Positions 41,948 through 51,158 of a stretch of DNA of 64,000 nt are shown in pieces (within the stretch, counting starts at the first letter, position 1; each line of letters opens with the position of its first letter). The notes under the pieces are model-generated. The model saw nothing but the letters and a program-made list of their open reading frames with translations. It ran no database searches and was not told where the DNA came from. This DNA is from CAYVAP01 sp964343195 (lineage in GTDB: Bacteria; Bacteroidota; Bacteroidia; J057), in NCBI GenBank assembly GCA_964343195.1, contig CAYFIR010000001.1, forward strand, positions 148,889 to 212,888, in the 5' to 3' direction. The position numbers were made by a program, and so were the translations under genes.

Positions 41948-43528
41948 TCATGCATAGGCATGGTGTTCTTCAACATCGAGGATTTCCATTTCTATGTCCT
42001 TTTCTGCAGCACGAACTTCAAACTCACGGATGATCTCCTGGATGTCGTGGTCGATGAAATCGGCATTTCGTCCGTCCAGGATCAGTTTGGAACCTTCGGG
42101 GATTTCGTTGAGAGCCTGGTTGAGGATAGCCTTATTCATGAAGCTAACGTCCTTTTTGAGCTTGATGACATGGGCTTCTCCCTCCTTTTCCACGGTAATT
42201 GCCGTACGGAAATTGGCACGGACCGTAAAGAATATCCCCACCAGGGTGCCGATGGCAATTCCGATCAATAGGTCGGTAGCCAGTACGGCCACGATGGTAA
42301 TTACAAACGGCAGGAACTGGCTCATCCCTTCCTTGTAGAGCGTTTTGAAAAGCGCTGGACGGGCCAGTTTGTACCCAATCAGGAGCAAGATGGCTGCCAG
42401 GCTAGCCAGAGGGATCATGTTGAGCACCTGTCCGATGGTGATTACCGATACGACCAGTAGTATGCCGTGAACCATGGCAGAAGCACGAGTTTGTCCGCCC
42501 GAGTTGACATTGGCGCTGGAACGAACGATTACAGCCGTGATGGGCAGGGCTCCCAGCAGGCCTCCAATGGTATTGGCCGTTCCCTGTGCAATAAGCTCGC
42601 GGTTGAGGGGGCTGCTACGCTTGTGTGGATCAAGTTTGTCCACCGCTTCTACGCTCAGCAGCGTTTCCACACTGGCTACCAGGCCAATGGTGAGTCCGAC
42701 GACGTAAATATCAGGATTTGATAGCGCACTAAAATCCGGGAACCGGAATTCCCCGACCAGGCCGGAAATGCCACCTGAAATGAGGCTTTCTGGAAGGTTT
42801 ACCAGGTGACCACCGTCGCCGCCCAGCAATACCCAATCAGGATTGATGGCCTTGAATCCAAGGTTCACCAGCACTCCCACAATTACCACTACGAGGGCGG
42901 CAGGAAGAATATTGATTTTTTTCAGCGGAGTGTTGTCCCAGGTAATCAGGATAGCGAGGCTAATGAGGGCGATGATGATGGCCCCGATTTCGTAGTGCCC
43001 TTCCATTGCAATCTCATGGATCACGGCAGGAGTTTCAAACAGGTGGGCATTCAGGTCGACGGCCTCGGTATCTACCCCAAAGGCGTGTGGGAGCTGCTTA
43101 CGGATCAGGATCAGCCCAATGGCCGCCAACATTCCCTTGATCACAGAAGAGGGGAAAAAGTAGGCGATGGTACCTGCTTTGAAGAAGCCCAGTATGATTT
43201 GCAGGATACCCCCCAGGGTTACAGCTACCAGGAAGGCTTCAAATGATCCAGCTGTATCAATGCCCGAAATAACGATGGCAATCAAACCTGCCGCCGGGCC
43301 ACTTACGCTCAGGGGGGATCGGCTGATGAACGGAATGACCAGGCCTCCCAGGATTCCCGCTAACAGACCAGAAAACAAAGGAGCTTCATCTACCGTCCCT
43401 TTTGATGCCAGAGCAATGCCTAAACAAAGTGGGATTGCTACGAGAAAAACTACAATTCCTGCAGGAATGTCATACCGCAGGTTTTTCCACGGTCGCAGAT
43501 CAGGTCGCTTGGGAGATGGATTTTCCAT
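41948..43528 (-). CDS. SulP-family inorganic anion transporter
   Basis: 526 residues, ATG at 43528. About 11-12 membrane helices: NLRYDIPAGIVVFLVAIPLCLGIALASK, SVSGPAAGLIAIVISG and the hallmark LLSVEAVDKLDPHKRSSPLNRELIAQGTANTIGGLLGALPITAVIVRSSANVNSGGQTRASAMVHG. A C-terminal STAS-like domain (~430-526: LNEIPEGSKLILDGRNADFIDHDIQEIIREFE) may regulate activity. Substrate may be sulfate, bicarbonate or another small anion; SulP genes beside carbonic anhydrase usually carry bicarbonate, but no such gene is here. Confidence 0.92.
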   Translation of the reverse strand: MENPSPKRPDLRPWKNLRYDIPAGIVVFLVAIPLCLGIALASKGTVDEAPLFSGLLAGILGGLVIPFISRSPLSVSGPAAGLIAIVISGIDTAGSFEAFLVAVTLGGILQIILGFFKAGTIAYFFPSSVIKGMLAAIGLILIRKQLPHAFGVDTEAVDLNAHLFETPAVIHEIAMEGHYEIGAIIIALISLAILITWDNTPLKKINILPAALVVVIVGVLVNLGFKAINPDWVLLGGDGGHLVNLPESLISGGISGLVGEFRFPDFSALSNPDIYVVGLTIGLVASVETLLSVEAVDKLDPHKRSSPLNRELIAQGTANTIGGLLGALPITAVIVRSSANVNSGGQTRASAMVHGILLVVSVITIGQVLNMIPLASLAAILLLIGYKLARPALFKTLYKEGMSQFLPFVITIVAVLATDLLIGIAIGTLVGIFFTVRANFRTAITVEKEGEAHVIKLKKDVSFMNKAILNQALNEIPEGSKLILDGRNADFIDHDIQEIIREFEVRAAEKDIEMEILDVEEHHAYA

Positions 43529-44025
43529 TTATGAAATGGTTTGTGTGTGGTGGATAGGATAGTATGTCCAGATTATTCGCTCCAGAATGGAAAAGGCAAA
43601 CCTGAGTTATTCAGAAATCTGAGTTTGAGTGCCAGAATGACCGAGCTGTATGGAATTTTATGGAAAAAACAGGCTTTTATTTCCTGTAGCCCATCTGGCT
43701 TGAATTATACAAACTGGCTTGCAAATGTACTTACAAACAGGTAGGCCTGGGTGGCAAATTTGCAGAAAATACCTCTGATTTAAGCCATTTTCAAGTATTT
43801 TGGGAGGAGCTCAAGGGCAATCGCAAGAAAGGGGAAAGAAATAGTCCGACCCTTACAGGGGCCGAATTGGTTGCTGCTTCGTTGCTACAAAGGTTAAACG
43901 CCTACAGCGTTGGGAACCGCGTAGCGATCCAGCCATGGTAGAATGGAGCCCCGAATGCTTGTCAACCCTGGAAAGGGTGGACCTTGCGATCGCCTTGGCA
44001 GGAACTCAACACCATTATCCAATAT
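43529..44025. other. Intergenic region upstream of SulP and anmK with small palindromes
   Basis: 497 bp. The right half (43848-43980) holds a series of short palindromes: CCC-TTACA-GGG (43850-43860), AACGC-CTACA-GCGTT (43897-43911), CGC-GTA-GCG (43918-43926) and ACCCT-GGAA-AGGGT (43965-43978). They look like a cluster of short stem-loop repeats. The left half has no RNA gene or repeat I can support. Confidence 0.55.
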
Positions 44026-45138
44026 ATGCGAGTCAAGGGAATTGGCACCATGTCAGGAACTTCCATGGATGGGCTGGACCTGGTTTATGCCGAATTTGAG
44101 ATTTTAGGAGATCACTATTCGTTTGAAGTGCTAGCTGCTGAGACCCTCCCATTTGAAGAAATGTGGCGGAGCCGCCTCTCCAATCTTCACCTGCAGTCAG
44201 CAGAAATCTTCGCCAAAACACATGTGTATTTTGGCCACTGGCTGGGAAAAGCCATCCAGCACTTCATCCAAAGCCGAAGCCTAGAACCGGATTTTGTGGC
44301 CATTCACGGGCAAACGATCTTTCACCAGCCAGACAAGACCTTCACCTTTCAGATAGGCGATGGCGAAACGGTAGCGGCCTATCTCCCCTGTCCACTTGTC
44401 AGCAACTTTCGCAACAAAGACCTGGCTCTGGGGGGGCAGGGCGCTCCCCTGGTGCCACTGGGCGAACAGTACCTTTTCCCCGACTACCAACTCTTTCTCA
44501 ACCTCGGTGGCATCAGCAACCTCAGCTACCAGGGTATTGGCTTCGACATTTCCTCCTGCAATGGTATCCTGAATGACCTTTATCAAAAAGGGCAGCCTAA
44601 CTCCCAGACTGATTACGATCCGGGAGGACAACTAGCCGCGCAGGGAGCCCTCAACTCAGAATTGCTGGAGATCCTGAACTCGATCCCCTACTACCAGCAA
44701 CAACCGCCCAAAAGCCTGGGCCGTGAGTGGACCGACGAAACCATGTTGCCCATCGTGGAAGCCTTTGACATTCCACTGGCTGACAAACTGCACACCCTGG
44801 TACAGCACATGGCTGAGCAGATCGCGCTTGCCGTGGAGCAGGTCGGTGCCAAAGGCGAGAAAATGCTCGTTACGGGTGGAGGAAGGCACCACTCCTTTCT
44901 GATGGAGAAACTGCGGGATGCGCTAGTTCCTTTATCGGTAGAAATTCCGGAACTGAATGAAAGAGAGCAGTTTTGGGTGGATTACAAAGAAGCCCTGGTG
45001 TTTGGCTTGTTGGGGTTACATACCCTGCTGGGAAGGCCTACTACGCTTGCTTCGGTCACAGGTGCGCCTTACGACGTCGTCACCGGGAGCATTCATTTGC
45101 CACCAAAAGGAGGATTCTCGTTTTTTTCGCTAACGTAA
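44026..45138 (+). CDS. anmK: Anhydro-N-acetylmuramic acid kinase
   Basis: 370 residues from ATG 44026; a TTG 14 codons up is in frame but outside the family start. Motifs: GIGTMSGTSMDGLDL (phosphate loop), VAIHGQTIFHQP, FLNLGGISNLSY, GRE-WTDE and LVTGGGRHHSFLMEKL. It phosphorylates and opens 1,6-anhydro-MurNAc recovered from the cell wall, feeding MurQ. Full family length with active-site Asp in MSGTSMDG. Peptidoglycan recycling fits with the M23 peptidase elsewhere in the window, though they are not linked. Confidence 0.93.
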   Translation: MRVKGIGTMSGTSMDGLDLVYAEFEILGDHYSFEVLAAETLPFEEMWRSRLSNLHLQSAEIFAKTHVYFGHWLGKAIQHFIQSRSLEPDFVAIHGQTIFHQPDKTFTFQIGDGETVAAYLPCPLVSNFRNKDLALGGQGAPLVPLGEQYLFPDYQLFLNLGGISNLSYQGIGFDISSCNGILNDLYQKGQPNSQTDYDPGGQLAAQGALNSELLEILNSIPYYQQQPPKSLGREWTDETMLPIVEAFDIPLADKLHTLVQHMAEQIALAVEQVGAKGEKMLVTGGGRHHSFLMEKLRDALVPLSVEIPELNEREQFWVDYKEALVFGLLGLHTLLGRPTTLASVTGAPYDVVTGSIHLPPKGGFSFFSLT

Positions 45139-45284
45139 CGCACCTGACATATTTCGCGAGGCAGCTCCGCTAGTTTTGCTTCTGTGCGTTCTGGCTTTTT
45201 AATGCAGATTGAGTAGAACTGTTAGCAGCAGCATTTCGCTACGCACAACTGCGAACTACGAACTTCAATCCCCGAACTACCCCC

Positions 45285-46796
45285 ATGCACCACGTCATCA
45301 TCGGCAACGGAATCGCCGGCATCACCACGGCCCGCCACCTGCGCAAGCTGGATTCGGACTGTGAGATCACCGTCATTTCTGCTGAAACCGACCACTTTTG
45401 GTCACGCACGGCGCTCATGTACATCTTCATGGGCCATATGAAGTATGAACACACCAAGCCCTACGAGGACTGGTTTTGGCCCAAAAACCGCATCAACCTG
45501 CTGCGCAAGTACGTCGAGCGTGCCGACCCGGAAACCAGGACCCTGTATTTCTCCGATGGCGAATCGCTCCAGTACGACAAACTCGTGCTGGCGACTGGTT
45601 CCAGGCCCAACAAGTTCGGCTGGCCAGGGCAGGACCTCCAGGGCGTGCAGGGCATGGTGAGCTATCAGGACCTGCAGTCCATGGAGGCTCAGGCTCCCAA
45701 CATCAAGCGGGCGGTGATTGTGGGCGGCGGCTTGATCGGCATCGAAATGGCCGAGATGTTCCATGCGCGGCATATTCCGGTGACCTTCCTGGTGCGGGAA
45801 AAAAGCTTTTGGAGCAAGGTCATGCCACCGGAAGAGTCCACCATGATCAACCAGGAGATCCAGCGCACCGAGGGCATCGAACTGAGGCTGGGCGCCGAAC
45901 TGGACGAAATCATCGGCGATGACGCCGGGCAGGTCAAAGCCATTCGCACCAAAGACGGTGAGGTCATCGACTGCGAATTTGTCGGGCTGACCGCTGGCGT
46001 CCATCCCAACATCTCTCTAGCTGAGAGTTTGGGTGTTGAGACCAATCGGGGGTTCCTGGTCGATGAATACCTGCAAACCAGTATGCCGGACATTTATGCG
46101 GTGGGCGATTGTTGTGAATTAAAAGAAGCGGCTCCCGGTCGGCGCAACATTGAGGCGATCTGGTACACGGGGAAGTTGCAGGGGCCAGTCCTGGCGAAAA
46201 CCCTGACGGGAACCCCTACTGCCTATCGACAGGGCACCTACTTCAACTCCGCCAAATTTCTCGACATCGAGTGGCAGACCTACGGGCAGGCCAACGCCCA
46301 GCCTGCCGACCACGAAGAAAATCTGGTCTGGGTTCATCCCGACGGGCGCAAGTCCATTCGCCTGATTTACGAAAAAGAACAGGGCCACATCCTGGGCTTC
46401 AACCTGATGGGCATCCGCTTTCGGAAGGATGTCTGCGTCGCCTGGATTGAGCAAAAGGCTCACGTAGAGACCGTACTCGCCCATCTGGATCGCGCCAACT
46501 TCGACCCTGAATTTTTCCATACCTACGAACAGGAACTCGCCGCTGTCTATCAGGCCAAAACAGGCCGTAGCATCGAACTGGCCCCCATCGGAGTCAAAGG
46601 CGTGGCTACCTCCATCTTCTGGCTGGTTGGTGTTGCCATCGCGTTGGTGCTGGGATCGCTGGCTATACCGGACGAAGTATTTCGCGGGATCGTCCAGGGC
46701 ATCGCGGCCCTGGTGTTCCTGGTCGGCCTGGTCAAAGGCATTGAACTGCTCTACCGCGGATTTCGCAAGGGGGTTAAGCGGCTGGCCTTTAGGTGA
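45285..46796 (+). CDS. FAD/NAD(P)-dependent oxidoreductase with C-terminal membrane anchor
   Basis: 503 residues, ATG at 45285. Two dinucleotide folds: FAD-binding VIIGNGIAGITTARHLR (residues 4-20) and NAD(P)-binding AVIVGGGLIGIEMAEMF (143-159), plus LVLATGSRP and IYAVGDCCE. This is the NirB-N/rubredoxin-reductase type. After ~440, two hydrophobic helices (TSIFWLVGVAIALVLGSL and VQGIAALVFLVGLVKGI) anchor it in the membrane, unusual for the family. The Fe-S membrane protein gene follows 121 bases on. Together they look like a flavoprotein-to-Fe-S relay. Confidence 0.9.
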   Translation: MHHVIIGNGIAGITTARHLRKLDSDCEITVISAETDHFWSRTALMYIFMGHMKYEHTKPYEDWFWPKNRINLLRKYVERADPETRTLYFSDGESLQYDKLVLATGSRPNKFGWPGQDLQGVQGMVSYQDLQSMEAQAPNIKRAVIVGGGLIGIEMAEMFHARHIPVTFLVREKSFWSKVMPPEESTMINQEIQRTEGIELRLGAELDEIIGDDAGQVKAIRTKDGEVIDCEFVGLTAGVHPNISLAESLGVETNRGFLVDEYLQTSMPDIYAVGDCCELKEAAPGRRNIEAIWYTGKLQGPVLAKTLTGTPTAYRQGTYFNSAKFLDIEWQTYGQANAQPADHEENLVWVHPDGRKSIRLIYEKEQGHILGFNLMGIRFRKDVCVAWIEQKAHVETVLAHLDRANFDPEFFHTYEQELAAVYQAKTGRSIELAPIGVKGVATSIFWLVGVAIALVLGSLAIPDEVFRGIVQGIAALVFLVGLVKGIELLYRGFRKGVKRLAFR

Positions 46797-46917
46797 GACC
46801 GCGATGCTGCGAGAAGCGAGACCGTTTCTCTGCGAGATCGCTGCGCTGTCAGACCGTTAACCCTGTCAGAAGTCAGACTAAAGAAAGCTTTCTCCTGCCC
46901 TTTTCTGCCTCTGACCT

Positions 46918-48915
46918 ATGACTTCTTCCCCTAAACTTTCACCATCTCAATATCCCTCCCTCATGTCCTCCATCAAACATATCGGGCTCGGCTTGTTTCT
47001 GCTGGCAATGGGCCTTTTTATTTCTCTGCTAGCCGTGAGTCGCTATCAGATCGATCAGGCGACGCTGGATGAGTTTTCCTCACAAACCGACTATCCACCA
47101 GAATTGACGGAAGCATTGGCTGAGTTCAGAAAGGAGTCATCGGTGGGCAAATTTACCTTTCTGTCGCAGGTCGGGGAGGCGGTTGAAAAAGCCAATTCCT
47201 CCATCGAAAAGATCTACACGCCGGACGAAGCCACGCTGGAGCGGGTAGCCCTGGCCATGGCGGGTACCGGGGAGGAAATCACCCCCGAAAGCCGCGCTGC
47301 CGGAATCGCGCTGCTCCCTGAGGCGGTGCAACAGACCGTGTCGGATTACACGGGCTACCTGGAAGGCAAGTCTTATGAGGATGAGGAAACGCTGGTCGCC
47401 AAAGTGGGCAGCGCGGTAGAAAAGGGAACTTCGGCTTTCGTTCGTCGGCAGAAAATATCCTCTGGCTCGCTCAAGGAGCTGAAGTTCCAGTTTGCAAAAA
47501 TCGCGGGGACCGGCTTTTACTGGGAAAATCAGATGCTGTTTTTCTTCCTCATCATCGTGATGGGTGTGGTGGGCGCACTGGTCTATATCTTCCCGGCGTT
47601 TTTTGATGGAATGCCGGGGATCAAGCACAACGGCATTTACCACAGCTCTGCGACCTCAAGGGGGCTGATCGGCATGCTGGTAGCGATTTTTCTGGTTGGG
47701 TTTTATATGCTGCTGTATTTCTACCACTACCTCATCGTGGAATGGATTTCGTTGGTCGATCCGGTTTCGCGGTTCGTGACGGGCAATGACGCCAGCCAAT
47801 GGTTCATGTATGGCTTTCTTTACACCACGGTCATCCTGGTGATGGGCATTCGGATGCTGACCAAATACCGTCACAGCCGCTACCATCAGATCCGGACGGT
47901 TTCGGTGATGTTTTTTCAGACGGCTTTTGCCTTCATCATCCCGGAAATTCTGGTCCTGCTGAACCAGCCCTACATGGACCTGAAGAATGCCTGGCCGCTC
48001 AACTATACCTTCTTTTTCGACTACAACGTCAATAGCCACATTGATTCGGGCACCTTCGGGATCTGGATGCTGGGCTGGGGCATCGCCCTGACGGCTGTGG
48101 CTGTACCGCTGTTTACCTACTTCTTTGGCAAGCGCTGGTACTGTTCCTGGGTCTGCGGTTGTGGTGGCCTGGCTGAGACCCTGGGCGATCCCTACCGACA
48201 GCTCAGTGACAAGAGCACCGAGGCATGGCAGATCGAGCGCGTCCTGATTCACGGCGTGTTGGTGTTTGCCATTCTCATGACCGGGCTGGTGCTGTACAAC
48301 CTGTTTGGGGGAGAATTTACCCTGAAAATCAACCAGTGGCTGCTATTTGGGATCTTCTTTGTGCTGGGAGGCGGATTGTACTTTTGGCACCGGAGGAAAT
48401 ATCCCCACATGAAGGGGAACAAGGTTCTCGGCACCATTGTCGCGGTACTTGGGGTAATGGCTGGTGTGCTGATTGCCAAAGGCTTTTGGGGGTACTCCTT
48501 CTTCGGTTCCGGTAACACACTCAGTATCAACAGCTATCAGGTTCGCTCTATTTATGGCTTTGCGATCGGGTCAATCTTCGCTGGTGTCGTGGGTACGGGG
48601 CTGTACCCGATCCTGGGCAACCGTCCCTGGTGTCGATTTGGCTGCCCGTTGGCGGCCTACCTGGGGCTGGTACAGCGCTTCAAGTCGCGTTTCCGCATCA
48701 CCACCAATGGGGGTCAGTGCATCTCCTGCGGCAATTGTTCCACCTACTGCGAAATGGGCATCGACGTGCGCGCCTACGCCCAGCGCGGCCAAAATATCGT
48801 TCGCAGCTCCTGTGTTGGCTGTGGGGTCTGTGCGGCAGTCTGTCCTCGTGGGGTGCTTTCGCTCGAAAATCTGGACAATACCGATAGCAGCCGCATGGAT
48901 GAGGTGAGGTATTAA
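46918..48915 (+). CDS. Polytopic 4Fe-4S membrane protein (NapH/NosR-like)
   Basis: 665 residues; ATG 46918, with ATG 46963 as an alternative. A periplasmic loop of ~180 residues follows the first membrane helix, then about six to seven more helices. Conserved Cys groups on the cytoplasmic face: WYCSWVCGCGG and PWCRFGCPL, the NapH/NosR signature, then two ferredoxin clusters CISCGNCSTYC (from 601) and CVGCGVCAAVCP (from 632). It should move electrons across the membrane between flavin and Fe-S centres. Electron donor could be the anchored flavoprotein encoded upstream. No nitrous-oxide or nitrate reductase genes are nearby, so the terminal acceptor is unknown. Confidence 0.88.
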   Translation: MTSSPKLSPSQYPSLMSSIKHIGLGLFLLAMGLFISLLAVSRYQIDQATLDEFSSQTDYPPELTEALAEFRKESSVGKFTFLSQVGEAVEKANSSIEKIYTPDEATLERVALAMAGTGEEITPESRAAGIALLPEAVQQTVSDYTGYLEGKSYEDEETLVAKVGSAVEKGTSAFVRRQKISSGSLKELKFQFAKIAGTGFYWENQMLFFFLIIVMGVVGALVYIFPAFFDGMPGIKHNGIYHSSATSRGLIGMLVAIFLVGFYMLLYFYHYLIVEWISLVDPVSRFVTGNDASQWFMYGFLYTTVILVMGIRMLTKYRHSRYHQIRTVSVMFFQTAFAFIIPEILVLLNQPYMDLKNAWPLNYTFFFDYNVNSHIDSGTFGIWMLGWGIALTAVAVPLFTYFFGKRWYCSWVCGCGGLAETLGDPYRQLSDKSTEAWQIERVLIHGVLVFAILMTGLVLYNLFGGEFTLKINQWLLFGIFFVLGGGLYFWHRRKYPHMKGNKVLGTIVAVLGVMAGVLIAKGFWGYSFFGSGNTLSINSYQVRSIYGFAIGSIFAGVVGTGLYPILGNRPWCRFGCPLAAYLGLVQRFKSRFRITTNGGQCISCGNCSTYCEMGIDVRAYAQRGQNIVRSSCVGCGVCAAVCPRGVLSLENLDNTDSSRMDEVRY

Positions 48916-49074
48916 GAGGCTGTTTGGATTTTTCCTTTGCGGTTCAAACTTGTCTTTTTGGTGCCTCGCTGCGTCAATTTCGCTCGAAATACCTCGGTAT
49001 TCCTCCCAAAATTTCCTTGCTATCCACCAAAAATCCTGCGTTTGACCTCGAAACACCAAAACCTAAACAGCCTC
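48916..49074. repeat. 159-bp near-perfect palindrome (MITE-like) after the Fe-S protein gene
   Basis: The ends are inverted repeats: GAGGCTGTTTGGATTTT on the left, GAGGCTGTTTAGGTTTT on the right (reverse complement), and pairing continues through GGTTCAAAC/GGTCAAAC and TTTTTGGTG. The exact centre is AATACC-TC-GGTATT (48988-49001). It starts the base after the TAA stop. No coding capacity. A 13-base stretch of its edge (AAGAGGCTGTTTG) also occurs at 10156-10168. Confidence 0.7.
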
Positions 49075-49137
49075 CAAGGAAAGAAGTTCGAAGTTCTCGG
49101 TCCGGTGTGTATGGGTAACGACATGAAGGCGTATGGC

Positions 49138-50601
49138 CTATTTCACCAGGAGCTTTTGGGAAACGGACTGATTAAGATCGGCATTTCGGAGCTCTACCCA
49201 GTAAATTCCAGGGGTGAGGTGGCCGATTTTGAGGGGAATTTCAGCGGCGAGGGGGGATTGCTGATGATATACCACCCGACCGTCCATTCCCATCACCCGG
49301 ATTAGGGTGCCTGGGAAGTGCATCAGTTCGCAGGATGCCCATGCTTCTGTCTCGGCAGGGTTGGGGTAAATCAGTAATGCAAATTCATCTGGCGCCTTAC
49401 TACATGCGCTGTTTTTACCGTAGGTCAAAAACTCCCACTCTACAGAAGTACGAATGGTAGGTTCCTCGCCCAACCATGCCTGGAAAGTGTAGATATCTCG
49501 CAGGATTTCAGACACTTTTCCATCGCAATAGTATTCGTACTGTTCATCCGTTATGATCTCACTCACCAGGGTATCGTTGGCGGTAGTCGATTCCACCTGA
49601 TGGAGAGACAGCACTTTCCCCTCCGGTCCCAGCTCGTACTCATAGGTCGAGGTACTTTCGATGTGATAAAGTGGGTCTGTGTAGATGGAGATGAATTCGA
49701 GCGGAAGCACTTCATTTTCTCCTGTGACGAAGTAGGTCTCACTTCGTGATAGCACCCAATCGGCGAGGCTGTCTACGTAAATTTCTTTTACGGTGGAAAT
49801 AGGCATTTCCAGATCATTTGCATAGGTATATAAGGTTCTTTCCCGCATGGTGTCGGGGCTACTGGCATAGTTTTCATATACCATAGAGAGTACCCGGCCC
49901 TGCTCGTCATGGGTGTAATACTCAACTGCGGTGGTCACATACTCCAACTGGATCGGATCAAGATATGAGTAGCGAATTTCTTCGGGATATCCACTGTCAT
50001 CAAGCCTGTACTCTGATCGGGTATAATACTGGGATTGGGGATTGAAGGTCTCCTGGCTGGTTATCTGACAATCATTCGTTCGGCCGAAAAGGGTCGTAGC
50101 TGATAGCACAATTCCTGGCTCCCCGGTCTCCTGATCGATCCCGGCTCTGTAGTCATCTCTTTGAATAAGGCAGCCCTGAGCATCGTATTGAAACGTAGCC
50201 CGAAAAGTCATCGTGAGAGTGGACTCTATTTCAGAAAAATATTGTTCCTCCAGCAGGTTGCCAGCGTCATCCCATACCAGATAGCGATAGGCTGAGGTAT
50301 CAAACTTCGTTGAGCCATCCGGGATGTACAGGTCGAAGATTTGGATTGGATTCCTGTTTGAGTCGTACCGGGTCTCTACCCGGTAGGGAGTGTATCCATA
50401 GCCACGGCGATCTCTCAGGGTAGGCTCACCGGTTGGGAGATAGGCAAAACGCTCCTCAAGGGCGAGTTCCCAAACTGTATTACTTAGGCTAGCATACCGA
50501 TATACTTGCCTGGTGAGGGGCTGGTCATTTGGCTGCGCAGCCAGATGTATGGATAAGACCAGCAGGAAGCCTGTGAGTAAAGTATTGACATGGGAAATCA
50601 T
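49138..50601 (-). CDS. Secreted RHS/YD-like repeat protein, T9SS cargo
   Basis: 487 residues, signal peptide ending LAAQP. The body is a run of ~25-residue beta units with Tyr, Asp and Gly (RVETRYDSNRNPIQIFDLYI; ATFQYDAQGCLIQRDDY; VEYYTHDEQGRVLSMVYENY; YEYELGPEGKVLSLHQVE), i.e. short YD-like repeats that wrap into a beta scaffold. Last ~80 residues (LLIYPNPAETEAWASCEL ... LTPGIYWVELRN) are a type A T9SS sorting domain. Surface or released protein of unknown ligand; not an enzyme as far as I can see. Confidence 0.85.
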   Translation of the reverse strand: MISHVNTLLTGFLLVLSIHLAAQPNDQPLTRQVYRYASLSNTVWELALEERFAYLPTGEPTLRDRRGYGYTPYRVETRYDSNRNPIQIFDLYIPDGSTKFDTSAYRYLVWDDAGNLLEEQYFSEIESTLTMTFRATFQYDAQGCLIQRDDYRAGIDQETGEPGIVLSATTLFGRTNDCQITSQETFNPQSQYYTRSEYRLDDSGYPEEIRYSYLDPIQLEYVTTAVEYYTHDEQGRVLSMVYENYASSPDTMRERTLYTYANDLEMPISTVKEIYVDSLADWVLSRSETYFVTGENEVLPLEFISIYTDPLYHIESTSTYEYELGPEGKVLSLHQVESTTANDTLVSEIITDEQYEYYCDGKVSEILRDIYTFQAWLGEEPTIRTSVEWEFLTYGKNSACSKAPDEFALLIYPNPAETEAWASCELMHFPGTLIRVMGMDGRVVYHQQSPLAAEIPLKIGHLTPGIYWVELRNADLNQSVSQKLLVK

Positions 50602-50717
50602 GGATCAGGTTGTTGCAGGTTCAAAGCAGCTTTAGATAGAGTGAAATCACAATTTTAATATATGAAACGCTACCTCTATCATCAAGCTGCCTATTACCTG
50701 AACTCAAACGAAGTCGA

Positions 50718-51158
50718 TTATACCCGGGCCATAAACCTGCGAATGGCATATCCATAGACCCACAGGGAATGGAGTAGCAGTGGGATCCAAAAGAGCATAA
50801 CATCTGTTTCCCAGATGTCGTCATAGTCACCTTCTGTCAGGGCCAGTAGGGGCACCACCAGAGAGAAAAGGTACACCATTGCACCTCTTAGAAATAGCTC
50901 CCTGGCCGTCTCGGTTTTCCAGAAAGACCTCAAACTCCAGAGCAAGGGCATCAGGACAATAGCTGAGTGGGCCAGACTGATAAAGAAGGCCATTATGGAC
51001 CCTACCATGAACAGGAGAAAAAATACTTCGGGTTCATTGTTTCTGACTCCGAGACCAACTCCCATAATTAGCGGCCCAGTCCAGCACCAGAGGAAACAAC
51101 TGAGGGCCATTTGACGGGCCAGGATATTCAACCCGCTAAACTTATCATTCGATTGCAT
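50718..51158 (-). CDS. Small polytopic membrane protein
   Basis: 146 residues from ATG 51158. Four probable membrane helices (MALSCFLWCWTGPLIMGVGLG, FFLLFMVGSIMAFFISLAHSAIVLM, GAMVYLFSLVVPLLAL, VMLFWIPLLLHSLWVYGYAI). Family not recognised. Its start overlaps the end of the DUF4173 gene by 14 bases, so translation is coupled and a shared function is likely. Confidence 0.75.
   Translation of the reverse strand: MQSNDKFSGLNILARQMALSCFLWCWTGPLIMGVGLGVRNNEPEVFFLLFMVGSIMAFFISLAHSAIVLMPLLWSLRSFWKTETARELFLRGAMVYLFSLVVPLLALTEGDYDDIWETDVMLFWIPLLLHSLWVYGYAIRRFMARV

Noticed and set aside
42806..43246. 146-codon open frame antisense to the SulP transporter gene
   Set aside because: Overlaps the conserved membrane core of SulP; no independent evidence.
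45402..46004. 200-codon open frame antisense to the flavoprotein gene
   Set aside because: It covers the FAD/NAD folds on the other strand, which are certain; the product looks random.
46797..46881. Repeated AGACCG/CAGAC units between flavoprotein and Fe-S genes
   Set aside because: Three to four loosely similar short units only; too weak to call a repeat family, and no structure is evident.
47656..48252. 198-codon open frame antisense to the Fe-S membrane protein gene
   Set aside because: His/Gln/Asp-rich shadow of membrane-helix codons; no start context or domain.
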